Below are positions 48,559 to 61,420 of a stretch of 64,000 nt of DNA, one piece after another; within the stretch, counting starts at the first letter, position 1, and every line of letters starts with the position of its first letter. The stretch is from Thauera sp. (lineage in GTDB: Bacteria; Pseudomonadota; Gammaproteobacteria; Burkholderiales; Rhodocyclaceae). The stretch lies in contig JAFLDS010000002.1 in NCBI GenBank assembly GCA_017302295.1, positions 310,001-374,000 on the forward strand, read 5' to 3'. The notes under the pieces were generated by a model. It was not told the DNA's origin. It saw only the letters and a list, made by a program, of their open reading frames with translations, and ran no database searches. Both the position numbers and the translations under genes were made by a program.

Positions 48559-49656
48559 TCAGCCCTTGCGCGCCGCGAAATCGCGCAGGAAATCCACCAG
48601 GGCCTGCACGCCCTCGAGCGGCATGGCGTTGTAGATCGACGCGCGCATGCCGCCCACCGACTTGTGGCCCTTCAACTGCAACAGTCCGGCCGCCTTCGCG
48701 TCGACGAGGAAGGCCTCATTGAGCGACTCGTCCTTCAGGAAGAAGGGCACGTTCATGCGCGAACGGCAGGCGCGGTCGACGCGATTCTCATAAAAATCGC
48801 TGCCGTCGAGGAAGCCGTACAGCAATTCCGCCTTGGCGACATTGAGCGCCTCGATCGCAGCCACCCCGCCCTGGCGCTTGAGCCACTGGAACACCAGCCC
48901 GGCGATGTAGATCGAGTAGGTCGGCGGCGTGTTGTACATCGAATGGTTGTCGGCCACGATCCTGAAGTCGAACGCGGTGGGGCAATGCGCCATCGCATGG
49001 CCGACGAGGTCGTCGCGCACAATGACCAGGGTCAGCCCGGCCGGGCCGATGTTCTTCTGCGCACCGCCGAAAATCAGGCCATATTTCGACACATCGATCT
49101 GACGCGACAGGATGTGCGACGACATGTCGGCCACCACCGGCACCTCCCCACGGCCGATCTGCGCCAGATCAGGCTCGAACGGGTACTCGACGCCACCGAT
49201 GGTCTCGTTGGTGCAGGTGAAGACATACGCCGGGTCGGCCGACAGCGCCCACTCGGTCATCGCCGGCACCGTCGTGAAGCCGCTCGCTTCCGACGTCGCA
49301 GCGATATTCACCTCGCCGTACTTGCGCGCTTCCTTCTGCGACTTCACCGACCACGAGCCGGTGACGATGTAATCCGCCACCCGCTTGGTGCCGAGCAGGT
49401 TCATCGGGATGATCGCGTTCTCGGCGATCGCGCCACCCTGCATGAACAGCACGCGGTAGTTTGGCGGAATGGCGAGCAATTCGCGCAGGTCGGCCTCGGC
49501 CTGCTCGGCGATGGAGATGAATTCCTTGCCGCGATGGCTCATCTCCATCACGCTCATGCCCGAACCCTGCCAGTCGAGCATTTCAGCGGCGGCCTGGCGC
49601 AACACCTCTTCGGGCAGTACCGCGGGGCCTGCGCTGAAGTTCCATACCCGACTCAT
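48559..49656 (-). CDS. serC: Phosphoserine aminotransferase
   Basis: PLP enzyme of serine synthesis and of pyridoxal phosphate synthesis. The 365-residue protein starts [19 protein letters not shown] and contains [25 protein letters not shown] and the PLP lysine region [19 protein letters not shown]. Two adjacent ATG codons (49659 and 49656) overlap the gyrA stop; the second gives the family N-terminus and better spacing from AGGGGGG. Confidence 0.95.
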   Translation of the reverse strand: MSRVWNFSAGPAVLPEEVLRQAAAEMLDWQGSGMSVMEMSHRGKEFISIAEQAEADLRELLAIPPNYRVLFMQGGAIAENAIIPMNLLGTKRVADYIVTGSWSVKSQKEARKYGEVNIAATSEASGFTTVPAMTEWALSADPAYVFTCTNETIGGVEYPFEPDLAQIGRGEVPVVADMSSHILSRQIDVSKYGLIFGGAQKNIGPAGLTLVIVRDDLVGHAMAHCPTAFDFRIVADNHSMYNTPPTYSIYIAGLVFQWLKRQGGVAAIEALNVAKAELLYGFLDGSDFYENRVDRACRSRMNVPFFLKDESLNEAFLVDAKAAGLLQLKGHKSVGGMRASIYNAMPLEGVQALVDFLRDFAARKG

Positions 49657-52283
49657 CATTCGCCCCCCTGCCCGGGTTCCGCCGGCGCATCGCCCGCCTC
49701 GCTGCCCGGTTCGGCGGCGTCTGCGGCGGCATCGATCATGGTTTCATCCGACTCGGACTCGGCGACCTTCTCGATGCTGGCGAGGAAGGTGCCTTCATCG
49801 AGGTTGATCAGGGTCACGCCTTGAGTGGAGCGGCCCATTTCGCGGATGCTCTCGACGCTGGTGCGGATCAGCACGCCACCCGTCGAGATCAGCATGACCT
49901 CGTCGGAGGGCTCGACCAGCACCGCGCCGACCAGCTTGCCGTTGCGGTCGCTGGTCTGGATCGCGATCATGCCCTTGGTGCCGCGGCCATGGCGGGTGTA
50001 CTCCGCCACCGGGGTACGCTTGCCGTAGCCGTTCTCGGTCGCGGTCAGCACCGACTGCGACTCATCCTTGGCCACCAGCATCGCGATCACCGCCTGACCG
50101 TCCTCCAGCGTCATGCCACGCACGCCGCGCGCGTCGCGGCCCATCGGACGCACGTCGGTCTCGGCAAAGCGCACCGCCTTGCCGGCGTCGGAGAACAGCA
50201 TCACGTCGCACTGCCCCTCGGTGATCGCCACCCCGATCAGGTGATCGCCATCGTCCAGGTTGACAGCGATGATGCCGGCCTTGCGCGGATTGGAGAACGC
50301 GGTGAGCGCGGTCTTCTTGACCGTGCCCCCCGAGGTCGCCATGAACACGAAGTGCTCCTCGTCGAACTCCTTGATCGGCAGCACCGCGGTGATCTTCTCG
50401 CCCTCGACGAGCGGGAAGAGGTTCACGATCGGCTTGCCGCGCGAGTTGCGCGTGCCTTCGGGCACCTCATACACCTTGAGCCAGTAGCAGCGCCCGCGGC
50501 TGGAGAAGCACAGCACGGTGTCGTGGGTGTTGGCGACGAAGAGGTGGTCGATGAAGTCCTCGTCCTTCATGGAGGTCGCCTGCTTGCCGCGGCCGCCGCG
50601 GCGCTGGGCGCGATAGTCGGCGAGCGGCTGGCGCTTGAAGTAGCCGGTGTGCGAAAGGGTCACCACCATGTCTTCCGGCGTGATCAGGTCCTCGATGTTG
50701 ATCTCGGCGGTGTTCATGACCAGCTCGGAGCGGCGCGGGTCGCCGAACTGGTTGCGGATCGCGCCGAGCTCCTCGACGATGATCGCGGTGATGCGCTCGG
50801 GACGCGCCAGGATGTCGAGCAGGTCGGTGATGACGTCCATCACCTCGCGGTACTCACCGACGATCTTGTCCTGCTCCAGCCCGGTCAGGCGCTGCAGGCG
50901 CAGCTCGAGGATGGCCTGTGCCTGGGCTTCGGACAGGCGGTAGCCTTGCGCAGACAGGCCGAACTGCGGATCCAGCCCCTCCGGCCGGTAGCTGTCGGCC
51001 ATCGCGCGTGACAGCATCTCCTCGACCAGCGCCGAACGCCACTCGCGCGCCATCAGCTCGCGCTTGGCGTCCGCCGGCGTGGGCGCGGCCTTGATCAGGG
51101 CGATGATCTCGTCGACGTTGGACAGCGCCACCGCCAGGCCTTCCAGGATGTGGCCACGGTCGCGCGCCTTGCGCAATTCGAAGATGGTGCGGCGGGTGAC
51201 GACTTCGCGCCGGTGCTCGAGGAAGCACACCAGCATCTGCTTGAGGTTGAGCAGGCGCGGCTTGCCGTCGACCAGCGCCACCATGTTCATGCCGAAGCTG
51301 TCCTGCAGCTGGGTGTGCTTGAACAGCTTGTTCAGCACCACCTCGGGCATCTCGCCGCGCTTGAGCTCGATCACCAGGCGCATCCCGGACTTGTCGGACT
51401 CGTCGCGGATCTCGCTGATGCCCTCGATCTTCTTCTCGTTGACCAGCTCGGCCATGCGCTCCTGCAGGGTGCGCTTGTTCACCTGGTAGGGCAGCTCGTC
51501 GACGACGATGGCCTGGCGGTCGGTCTTGCCGATCGGCTCGAAATGCGTGCGCGCGCGCATGATGACGCGGCCGCGGCCGGTGCGGTAACCCTCGCGCACA
51601 CCGTGCAGGCCGTAGATCAGGCCGGCGGTGGGGAAGTCCGGGGCCTGCACGATGTCGATCAGCGTCTCGATGTCGGTCTCGGGATCCTCGAGCAGCTTCA
51701 GGCAGGCGTCGACAACCTCGCCCAGGTTGTGCGGCGGAATGTTGGTCGCCATACCGACCGCAATGCCGCTCGAGCCGTTGATCAGCAGGTTCGGGATCCG
51801 CGCCGGCATCACCAGCGGCTCCTTCTCCGAGCCGTCGTAGTTCGGGCCGAAGTCGACGGTTTCCTTGTCGATGTCGGCCAGCAGCTCGTGGCCAATACGG
51901 GCCATGCGGATTTCGGTGTAACGCATCGCCGCGGCGTTGTCGCCATCGACCGAACCGAAGTTGCCCTGGCCGTCGACCAGCATGTAGCGCAGCGAAAAGT
52001 CCTGCGCCATGCGCACGATGGTGTCGTACACCGCGGTGTCGCCGTGCGGGTGGTATTTGCCGATGACATCGCCGACGATACGCGCCGACTTCTTGTAGGC
52101 GCGATTCCAGTCGTTCGACAGTTCGTGCATCGCAAACAGCACGCGCCGGTGCACCGGCTTGAGGCCATCGCGCGCATCGGGCAGCGCGCGCCCCACGATC
52201 ACGCTCATCGCGTAATCGAGGTAGGAGTGACGCATCTCCTCCTCGAGGCTGATCGGCAGGGTTTCTTTCGCGAACTGGGTCAT
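49656..52283 (-). CDS. gyrA: DNA gyrase subunit A
   Basis: The 875-residue DNA-breaking subunit of gyrase. The quinolone-resistance region is wild-type-like, [20 protein letters not shown], followed by the catalytic tyrosine in [11 protein letters not shown]. The C-terminal beta-pinwheel includes the GyrA-box-like [11 protein letters not shown] motif that separates gyrase from topoisomerase IV. It starts the gyrA-serC-pheA-hisC-tyrA-aroA/cmk-rpsA series; a TAACAT -10-like hexamer lies at 52323-52328. Confidence 0.98.
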   Translation of the reverse strand: MTQFAKETLPISLEEEMRHSYLDYAMSVIVGRALPDARDGLKPVHRRVLFAMHELSNDWNRAYKKSARIVGDVIGKYHPHGDTAVYDTIVRMAQDFSLRYMLVDGQGNFGSVDGDNAAAMRYTEIRMARIGHELLADIDKETVDFGPNYDGSEKEPLVMPARIPNLLINGSSGIAVGMATNIPPHNLGEVVDACLKLLEDPETDIETLIDIVQAPDFPTAGLIYGLHGVREGYRTGRGRVIMRARTHFEPIGKTDRQAIVVDELPYQVNKRTLQERMAELVNEKKIEGISEIRDESDKSGMRLVIELKRGEMPEVVLNKLFKHTQLQDSFGMNMVALVDGKPRLLNLKQMLVCFLEHRREVVTRRTIFELRKARDRGHILEGLAVALSNVDEIIALIKAAPTPADAKRELMAREWRSALVEEMLSRAMADSYRPEGLDPQFGLSAQGYRLSEAQAQAILELRLQRLTGLEQDKIVGEYREVMDVITDLLDILARPERITAIIVEELGAIRNQFGDPRRSELVMNTAEINIEDLITPEDMVVTLSHTGYFKRQPLADYRAQRRGGRGKQATSMKDEDFIDHLFVANTHDTVLCFSSRGRCYWLKVYEVPEGTRNSRGKPIVNLFPLVEGEKITAVLPIKEFDEEHFVFMATSGGTVKKTALTAFSNPRKAGIIAVNLDDGDHLIGVAITEGQCDVMLFSDAGKAVRFAETDVRPMGRDARGVRGMTLEDGQAVIAMLVAKDESQSVLTATENGYGKRTPVAEYTRHGRGTKGMIAIQTSDRNGKLVGAVLVEPSDEVMLISTGGVLIRTSVESIREMGRSTQGVTLINLDEGTFLASIEKVAESESDETMIDAAADAAEPGSEAGDAPAEPGQGGE

Positions 52284-52485
52284 GCTCGAAGGCGGCTATT
52301 CCGCGTGAATCAAAAACGTGCAATGTTACCACGCGGCACCCCTCCCCCGCCGCACATCGGCCCGCCACCGCCGCGCGTCGCGCCCCGGCTGCCCCTTGCC
52401 CGATCGTGCGCGGGCGGTTCTCGCGCATTCGCGCCCCGGCTGGGGCAAGATATGCGTTGTAGACGCGAGGCCACAGCACGCAACC

Positions 52486-54438
52486 ATGCCCATCTCCGAC
52501 ACGCCGACACCGCAACTCCCGGCCAGCCGACTGAGCCGCGAGCGGTTCGCTTGGGTCATGCTCTGCTTCTCCGTGACCCTGACCGTCCTGCTCTGGCACT
52601 ACGCGCGCACCGACCGGACCGGTCATGTACATCAGCGCTTCGATTACCGAGTGAGCAAGGAAAAGAGCATCCTCCTCAGCCGCCTCGACGCCTACCAGCA
52701 GGTCGTGCGGGGTGCACAGGCCCTGTTCGCAGCCAGTGAGGAGGTCTCTCGGGAAGAGTGGCACACCTATGTGGCGCAGCTGAAGCTGGAGAAACACCTG
52801 CCGGGCATCCAGGGCATAGGTTACGGAATCGTCGTCCCGGCTGAGGCAAAGGCGGCCCACGAACGTGCAATGCGTGCAGCTGGTTTTCCCGATTACGCGA
52901 TCCAGCCGGAGGCCGAGCGCGACCTTTACACCAGCATCATCTACCTCGAGCCTTTCACTGGCCGCAACCTCCGCGCATTCGGCTACGACATGCTCTCCGA
53001 GCCGGTGCGTCGCGAGGCCATGGAGCGTGCGCGCGACACCGGCGAAGCGGCAATGTCCGGCAAGGTCACGCTCGTTCAGGAATCGACCGAGGACGTGCAG
53101 CCCGGCTTCCTGATCTACCTGCCGGTGTACCGCCGCGACATGCCGCATGCCACCGTCGCCGAGCGGCGCGCGGCGCTCGTCGGCTACGTCTATAGCCCGT
53201 TTCGCGCCCACGATCTGATGAAGGTGATCTTCGGTAGCGAGAACGAGGACATCGAGGTCGACCTTTTCGATCAGACGGTCGCCCCACAGAACCTCATGTT
53301 CGCCTCCGGACGCCCGGCCGGCGACGCCCTCTTCGAGCAGGACGTGGCCCTCGAGTTCGCAGGCCGCCGGTGGATTGCCCGCTTCAAGAGCACGGCGGCG
53401 TTCGACGCGATCACAAGGAACGACGAACCGCTGCTGATCCTGATCGGCGGCCTCAGCCTCGACCTCATGCTGTTCGCGGTGATGCTGGGCAGCGCTCGCC
53501 ACCAACGCAGAATGCAGGCCGCCGCGATGCAGATCCAGCATAGCCACGACCGCTACCACGCTCTCGTCGAGAACATGCCGGGCGCCGTCTTTCGCACCGA
53601 GGCCACACCACCATGGCGCGCCGTGCATCTCAGCAAGGGCGTGGAATCCCTGACCGGGGCTCGCCCTGAGCGCTTTCTGTCCGGCGAGATCTCCTGCCGC
53701 AGCCTCGTGCATGCCGATGACCGAAAGCTGGTCGACGAAGCGCTCACCGACGCCCTGGCCGGACACGCCCCCTACAACGTCGAGTACCGGCTGCGGGGCG
53801 CGGACGGCCAGATCCGCTGGGTCAGCGAGCGCGGCTGCGGCAGCTACGACAGCGCCGGCCAGGCGCAGTGGGTGGACGGTGTGATCCTCGACATCACCGA
53901 CCGCAAGCTCGCAGAGCTCGCGATTCGCGAGATGGCGTTCTACGATCCCCTGACCACCCTGCCCAACAGACGGCTGTTGCTCGACCGCCTGCACCATCAG
54001 CTGTCGAGCAGCGCGCGATCGGGGCTTCATGGCGCGCTGCTGTTCATCGACCTCGACGAATTCAAGCGCATCAACGATACGCTTGGCCACCACACCGGCG
54101 ACCTGCTGCTCGCCGAAGTCGCACAGCGTCTGCGCGCCGGGGTCCGAGAGGCGGACACGGTCGCGCGGCTCGGTGGCGACGAGTTCATCGTGATGCTCGA
54201 CGACCTCGGCCCGACCGCCGAGGAGGCAATGACACGCGCCACCGCCATCGGCATGAAGCTGCTCGCCAGCCTGCAGGCCGCCTACCTGCTCGAGACCCAT
54301 GTGGTGACCTGCACGCCGAGCGTGGGGCTGACGACGTTCTCGGGCCGCGGTTTGTCGGCGGACGAGTTGATACGCCGAGCCGATGAGGCGATGTATCGGG
54401 CAAAGGCCGCGGGCAGAAACCGGCTGAATGTTTTTTAG
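52486..54438 (+). CDS. Membrane diguanylate cyclase with CHASE, PAS and GGDEF domains
   Basis: A 650-residue signalling protein. A membrane helix near residues 22-40 is followed by a periplasmic CHASE sensor (about 60-290, with HLPGIQGIGYGIVVP), a second helix near 310-330, a PAS domain (about 345-460, ending DGVILDITDRKLAE) and a GGDEF domain. The active site is an intact GGDEF (563-567), and the product-inhibition I-site RxxD (R554-D557) is exactly five residues upstream. It should make cyclic di-GMP under feedback control. No EAL domain is present. It is divergent from gyrA. Confidence 0.93.
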   Translation: MPISDTPTPQLPASRLSRERFAWVMLCFSVTLTVLLWHYARTDRTGHVHQRFDYRVSKEKSILLSRLDAYQQVVRGAQALFAASEEVSREEWHTYVAQLKLEKHLPGIQGIGYGIVVPAEAKAAHERAMRAAGFPDYAIQPEAERDLYTSIIYLEPFTGRNLRAFGYDMLSEPVRREAMERARDTGEAAMSGKVTLVQESTEDVQPGFLIYLPVYRRDMPHATVAERRAALVGYVYSPFRAHDLMKVIFGSENEDIEVDLFDQTVAPQNLMFASGRPAGDALFEQDVALEFAGRRWIARFKSTAAFDAITRNDEPLLILIGGLSLDLMLFAVMLGSARHQRRMQAAAMQIQHSHDRYHALVENMPGAVFRTEATPPWRAVHLSKGVESLTGARPERFLSGEISCRSLVHADDRKLVDEALTDALAGHAPYNVEYRLRGADGQIRWVSERGCGSYDSAGQAQWVDGVILDITDRKLAELAIREMAFYDPLTTLPNRRLLLDRLHHQLSSSARSGLHGALLFIDLDEFKRINDTLGHHTGDLLLAEVAQRLRAGVREADTVARLGGDEFIVMLDDLGPTAEEAMTRATAIGMKLLASLQAAYLLETHVVTCTPSVGLTTFSGRGLSADELIRRADEAMYRAKAAGRNRLNVF

Positions 54439-54448
54439 CGCCCGCGGG

Positions 54449-54476
54449 CTTGCAATCCCCGCCAAGAGCCCCATAT
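54449..54476 (+). promoter_or_regulatory. Sigma-32 heat-shock promoter of grpE
   Basis: CTTGCAA (54449-54455) and CCCCATAT (54469-54476) separated by 13 bases closely match the sigma-32 consensus CTTGAAA-N13-17-CCCCATNT. It lies about 40 bases before the grpE ATG. Confidence 0.8.
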
Positions 54477-54513
54477 GCGCGCTCGTCAAGCAGCCAACAC
54501 GGAGCGATCACCC

Positions 54514-55098
54514 ATGCAGGACCCGAACCAAACCCCCGACCTTCCGCCTGTCGTCGAGCATTCGGCTGCCCCCGAAGCGCCACCCGCAACGCCTGCCGAT
54601 ACCCCGCCCGACGTGATGCCCGGCCTGGAGGAAGCGCTGCGCATCGCCGAACTCAAGGCAGCCGAACACCACGACGCGTGGCTGCGGGCGAAGGCCGAAG
54701 GCGAGAACATCCGCCGCCGCGCCCAGGAAGACATCGCCAAGGCGAGCAAATTCGCCGCCGAGAAATTCGCCAGCGCCATGCTGCCTGTCAAAGACAGCCT
54801 CGAAGCCGCGCTCGCCGTCGACAACCAGAGCGTCGACAAGCTGCGTGAGGGGGTCGAGCTCACGCTGAAGCAACTCGTCTCCGCCTTCGAAGGTGCTCGC
54901 CTTGCCGAAGAGAACCCGATCGGCCAGAAGTTCGACCCGAACCGGCACCAGGCGATCAGCACCGTCGAGTCCGACGCCGAGCCGAACTCGGTGGTGACCG
55001 TGCTGCAAAAAGGCTACCTGCTCAACGAGCGCGTCATCCGTCCTGCCCTTGTGATGGTCGCGAAGGCCAGACCGGCGGCGCCCCCCGACGCCCAGTAA
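54514..55098 (+). CDS. grpE: Nucleotide exchange factor GrpE
   Basis: A 194-residue co-chaperone that releases ADP from DnaK. It has a disordered Pro/Ala N-terminus (residues 1-40), a long helix ([20 protein letters not shown] and on) and a C-terminal beta domain with the family block NPNRHQAI-like [20 protein letters not shown] and [18 protein letters not shown]. The start at 54514 has GGAG upstream. It leads grpE-dnaK-dnaJ. Confidence 0.96.
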   Translation: MQDPNQTPDLPPVVEHSAAPEAPPATPADTPPDVMPGLEEALRIAELKAAEHHDAWLRAKAEGENIRRRAQEDIAKASKFAAEKFASAMLPVKDSLEAALAVDNQSVDKLREGVELTLKQLVSAFEGARLAEENPIGQKFDPNRHQAISTVESDAEPNSVVTVLQKGYLLNERVIRPALVMVAKARPAAPPDAQ

Positions 55099-55138
55099 GC
55101 ATTCGGGGGCGATCAGGCCGGTTTTTCGCGCTCCAAAA

Positions 55139-55166
55139 CTTGAAAGCCGGCCTCGTCCCCCCATAT
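55139..55166 (+). promoter_or_regulatory. Sigma-32 heat-shock promoter of dnaK
   Basis: CTTGAAA (55139-55145) and CCCCATAT (55159-55166) with a 13-base spacer are a perfect match to the sigma-32 consensus, 74 bases before the dnaK ATG. dnaK can therefore be induced separately from grpE. Confidence 0.88.
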
Positions 55167-55240
55167 TCGATTCAGAGCGGAGGGCAGCGCCGTTGCCACC
55201 GCACCCGGTTTCAACACATTCAAATTTCAAAGGACCTGCA

Positions 55241-57175
<1,935 letters not shown>

Positions 57176-57199
57176 TCGTCACTCTGGCGAAACCTTCGC

Positions 57200-57244
57200 G
57201 GCCGAGCCCCGCCGGAGCCCCGCTCCGGTGCCGGCTCGGCCTTT
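57200..57244 (+). terminator. Stem-loop between dnaK and dnaJ
   Basis: A nine-bp stem GGCCGAGCC (57200-57208) / GGCTCGGCC (57233-57241) encloses a second stem CCGGAG / CTCCGG, followed by only three T residues. The weak T-run suggests a partial terminator or mRNA-stability hairpin that lowers dnaJ relative to dnaK. Confidence 0.5.
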
Positions 57245-57271
57245 GCTTGAGACCAGACTGAGCGCAGCATC

Positions 57272-58390
<1,119 letters not shown>

Positions 58391-58454
58391 GCCGGCGTCC
58401 GGCAGCCAGGCCGGGCGCAATCGCCAGCGCCACCGCGTGGTGCGGGGCCAGAAG

Positions 58455-58491
58455 CGGACATCCCTGAGGCAACATGCCGAAGGGATGTCCG
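58455..58491 (+). terminator. Terminator-like hairpin after dnaJ
   Basis: An 11-bp perfect stem CGGACATCCCT / AGGGATGTCCG with a 15-base loop that contains a further GGC/GCC pair, followed by TTGTGTTT. It lies 64 bases past dnaJ and 42 bases before the next gene and probably ends the heat-shock transcript. A TATACT hexamer at 58499-58504 may start the next one. Confidence 0.6.
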
Positions 58492-58533
58492 TTGTGTTTA
58501 TACTGCGCCGATCTCACGTCCGGAAGCCACGGC

Positions 58534-59670
58534 ATGAAACCGCTGCGCACGAGTTGCCTGATCGCCCTGGCGGTCATCGCCCCCCTGCTCCATCCGCTGC
58601 CGGCCGCCGCCCAGCAGGGCGTCGCACCCGACTCCGTGACCCTCGGCTACTCCGGCGCCAGAACCGGTCCGGTTGCCGAACTGGCCGGCGAGTTCCTGTC
58701 CGGCGCGACACTCTACTTCGACGCGCTCAATGCCCGCGGCGGCGTCAACGGCCGCCGCATTCTGGTCAATGCCGTCGATGACGCCTACGACCCCAATCGC
58801 GCAGCGGACAATGTGCGCAAGCTCGTCGGCAGCGGTCAGATCTTCGCCCTTTTCGGCAATTCCGGTACTGCCACGACGCAGAAGGCGATCCCCATCGCCA
58901 CCGCAGCCCACGTTCCGTTCTTCGCGCCCCATACCGGCGCCGATGCGCTGCGTGAGCACAACGCCTACGTGTTCCACCTGCGCGCCTCCTACGGCCAGGA
59001 AATCGAGAAGATCGTCGAGCACCTGACCACCCTCGGCGTCACCTCGATCGGCGTCGTGCACCATGCCGACCCCTTCGGCCTGGGTGGTCTCGCCGCGGCC
59101 TCGCGTGCCCTCGCCAAGCGCGGCCTGGCAGCGGCCGTGGTGGCGCCGATCGCATCCAATGGCGCCGACGCGGCCGACTCGGCGAAGAGGATCGCGACGG
59201 CAAACCCAGCGGCGGTGATCATGATCACCGCCGGGAACAGCTCGGCCGCCTTTCTGAAAGCCCTGCAACAAACGGGGCAGCAGCCGATGACGTATGGCCT
59301 TTCGGTGATCAGCAGCAAGCAGCTCATCCGCGAACTGGGCGAGAAGGCGCATGGCCTGGTCATCGCGCAGGTCGTGCCGACGCCGTTCCGGGTCGATTAT
59401 CCGGTGGTGCGCGAATATCGCCAGGCAGCCGACAAGGCCGGGCAGGCCTACTCGCACACTGCGCTCGAGGGCTACGTCGCGGCGAGGACGCTGAGTGAGG
59501 CCTTGCGCCGCGCAGGCCGCGAACTGAGCCGCGAGAAGCTCGTGTCGGCACTGGAAGAGATGCGCGACGTCGATATCGGCGGCCTCAGGCTGAGCTTCTC
59601 GGCGCGTGATCACGTCGGCATGGATTTTGTTGACCTGACGGTGATCAGCCGCGGAAGCTTCGCAAAATAA
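58534..59670 (+). CDS. ABC-transporter periplasmic substrate-binding protein (Leu/Ile/Val family fold)
   Basis: A 378-residue secreted protein with a signal peptide (MKPLRTSCLIALAVIAPLLH, cleavage plausible after AAAQ) and a type I periplasmic binding fold. Typical blocks are VTLGYSGARTGPVAELAGEF, LYFDALNARGGVNGRRI, and LFGNSGTATTQKAIPIA. These bind branched-chain amino acids, amides or small aromatics; the ligand cannot be predicted. No permease or ATPase gene is adjacent, so it is an orphan here. It may instead act as a sensor accessory. Confidence 0.88.
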   Translation: MKPLRTSCLIALAVIAPLLHPLPAAAQQGVAPDSVTLGYSGARTGPVAELAGEFLSGATLYFDALNARGGVNGRRILVNAVDDAYDPNRAADNVRKLVGSGQIFALFGNSGTATTQKAIPIATAAHVPFFAPHTGADALREHNAYVFHLRASYGQEIEKIVEHLTTLGVTSIGVVHHADPFGLGGLAAASRALAKRGLAAAVVAPIASNGADAADSAKRIATANPAAVIMITAGNSSAAFLKALQQTGQQPMTYGLSVISSKQLIRELGEKAHGLVIAQVVPTPFRVDYPVVREYRQAADKAGQAYSHTALEGYVAARTLSEALRRAGRELSREKLVSALEEMRDVDIGGLRLSFSARDHVGMDFVDLTVISRGSFAK

Positions 59671-59681
59671 TCCGTGTCCAT

Positions 59682-59738
59682 CGCCTGAAGCTGAATCGCT
59701 CGCAGCGGTATCCGCTGCGGGCGATTCAGCTTCAGGCG
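59682..59738. repeat. 27-bp near-perfect inverted repeat between convergent genes
   Basis: Arms CGCCTGAAGCTGAATCGC (59682-59699) and GCGATTCAGCTTCAGGCG (59721-59738) pair over 18 bp. After one T-G position, CGCAGCGG / CCGCTGCG adds eight more pairs around a TAT loop. There is no T-run on either side. It lies between the binding-protein gene and the end of cysS, so it may be a bidirectional block to transcription or a protection hairpin for both mRNA ends. Confidence 0.85.
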
Positions 59739-59757
59739 TGACGACGTTCGAATCCGG

Positions 59758-61140
59758 TCAGGCTCGTCGCCAGGTCGTACCCGCGGCGCCGTCCTCCAGC
59801 ACCACCCCGGCCTCGAGCAGTTCGGCGCGGATGCGGTCGGCGTCAGCGTAATTCTTCGCTCTCTTGGCCGCAGTCCGGTCAGCGATCAGGCGTTCGATCG
59901 TGGCAGCATCGAGCCCATCGGAGTCGGACACACCGCCTTGCAGGAAGACGACCGGATCGCGCGCGAGCAAGCCGAGCACGCCGGCAAGCCCTCTCAGTTG
60001 CCCAGCCGCCGACGCCGATCCGGAACGGTTCACCTCGTTGGCGAGATCGAAGAGCACCGCCACCGCCTCGGCGGTGTTGAAATCGTCGTCCATCGCCGCC
60101 CGGAAGCGCTGCGCATGCGCTTCGCTCCAGTCCAGCGCGGCAGCACCCGGCGCAACGTTCCTGAGCGCGGTGTAGAGCCGCGTCAAGGCATTGCGCGCGT
60201 CTTCGAGATGGGCGTCCGAGTAGTTCAGCGCACTGCGGTATTGCGCGCGCAGGATGAAGAAGCGCACCACTTCCGCGTCGTACTTCTGCAGCACGTCGCG
60301 GATGGTGAAGAAGTTGCCGAGCGACTTCGACATCTTCTCGTCATCCACCCGCACGAAACCGTTGTGCATCCAGTAGTTGACGAAGGCATGGCCGTGCGCG
60401 CCCTCAGACTGCGCGATCTCGTTCTCATGATGCGGAAACTGCAGGTCCATGCCGCCGCCATGGATGTCGAAATGCTCGCCGAGCAGATCGGAGCTCATCG
60501 CCGAGCACTCGATGTGCCAGCCCGGCCGCCCCTCGCCCCACGGCGAGGCCCACCTCACCTCGCCCGGCTCCTCGACCTTGGCATGCTTCCACAGCACGAA
60601 ATCGAGCGGATCGTTCTTGTCACCGACCACGCTCACCCGCTCCCCGGCGCGGAGCTCGTCAAGCGACTTGCCCGACAGCTTGCCGTAACCGGCGAACTTG
60701 CGCACCGCGTAGCACACGTCGCGATTCGCGGCGACATAAGCCAGCCCTTTTTGCTCGAGGCGGGTGATCAGGCTCTGCATCTGCGCGACGTAGTCGGTCG
60801 CCCGCGGCTCGTGATCGGGGCGGAGCACGCCGAGCGCGTCGGCGTCCTCGTGCATCGCGGCGATGAAACGGTCGGTCAGGGCGCGGATCGATTCGCCATT
60901 TTCCTGCGCGCGACGGATGATCTTGTCGTCGATGTCGGTGATGTTGCGCACATAGGTCACGTCCAGCCCGGTCGCCCGCAGCCAGCGCGCCACCATGTCG
61001 AACACCACCATCACGCGGGCGTGGCCGAGGTGGCAAAAGTCGTAGACCGTCATGCCGCACACGTACATGCGTACCTTGCCCGGCTCGATCGGACGGAATT
61101 CTTCCTTGCTGCGGGAAAGCGTGTTGTAGATCGTCAGCAT
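59758..61140 (-). CDS. cysS: Cysteine--tRNA ligase
   Basis: A 460-residue class I synthetase. It has the zinc cysteine in YVCGMTVYD, the HIGH-type motif [20 protein letters not shown] and [10 protein letters not shown] zinc ligands, and the [10 protein letters not shown] motif. The start at 61140 gives [15 protein letters not shown], as in homologues. No Shine-Dalgarno sequence precedes it; instead a terminator-like hairpin with its T-run ends 11 bases before the ATG. It is divergent from ppiA, with ppiB-lpxH beyond, as near cysS in E. coli. Confidence 0.96.
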   Translation of the reverse strand: MLTIYNTLSRSKEEFRPIEPGKVRMYVCGMTVYDFCHLGHARVMVVFDMVARWLRATGLDVTYVRNITDIDDKIIRRAQENGESIRALTDRFIAAMHEDADALGVLRPDHEPRATDYVAQMQSLITRLEQKGLAYVAANRDVCYAVRKFAGYGKLSGKSLDELRAGERVSVVGDKNDPLDFVLWKHAKVEEPGEVRWASPWGEGRPGWHIECSAMSSDLLGEHFDIHGGGMDLQFPHHENEIAQSEGAHGHAFVNYWMHNGFVRVDDEKMSKSLGNFFTIRDVLQKYDAEVVRFFILRAQYRSALNYSDAHLEDARNALTRLYTALRNVAPGAAALDWSEAHAQRFRAAMDDDFNTAEAVAVLFDLANEVNRSGSASAAGQLRGLAGVLGLLARDPVVFLQGGVSDSDGLDAATIERLIADRTAAKRAKNYADADRIRAELLEAGVVLEDGAAGTTWRRA

Positions 61141-61151
61141 GTCGATAACCG

Positions 61152-61185
61152 AAAAAGAAAAAGCGGGCACCCGCCAGGGCCCGCT
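61152..61185 (-). terminator. Terminator-like hairpin directly before cysS (possible attenuator)
   Basis: On the minus strand AGCGGGC / GCCCGCT with a 10-base loop is followed by TTTTTCTTTTT, a good intrinsic terminator. It stands inside the cysS leader, as no other minus-strand gene lies upstream. A 12-codon frame ([12 protein letters not shown], 61219-61257) precedes it but has no Cys codon and only a weak binding site. Confidence 0.6.
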
Positions 61186-61283
61186 ACCAGATTCGCGATA
61201 CGCCTGCCGGCAGCGTGGTCACGCGGCAACACGGAGGCTCACGTAACTGAACGCCATTTCGACCCGTCGGCCCGGTCACGGGT

Positions 61284-61313
61284 TTGTGGCCGTTCGGCGG
61301 TTGCAGGTAAAAT
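61284..61313 (+). promoter_or_regulatory. Candidate ppiA promoter
   Basis: TTGTGG (61284-61289) and TAAAAT (61308-61313) are 18 bases apart, about 108 bases before the ppiA ATG. Confidence 0.45.
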
Positions 61314-61420
61314 ACGCGGCTGTTCCGGGCTCGCTGCCAACGGCCGGAAAACACGCGCGGCAGTATATCACAGGGGTCGAAAGCCCCTCGCCGGCGCCTC
61401 TGCGCCCAACGGGAGATCGC

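Noticed and set aside
50854..54489. 1211-codon minus-strand frame covering part of gyrA and the diguanylate cyclase region
   Set aside because: It overlaps two well-supported genes in the wrong frame or strand and its composition is that of a shadow frame.
54439..55240. CIRCE element controlling the heat-shock genes
   Set aside because: No TTAGCACTC/GAGTGCTAA inverted repeat; the sigma-32 promoters explain regulation.
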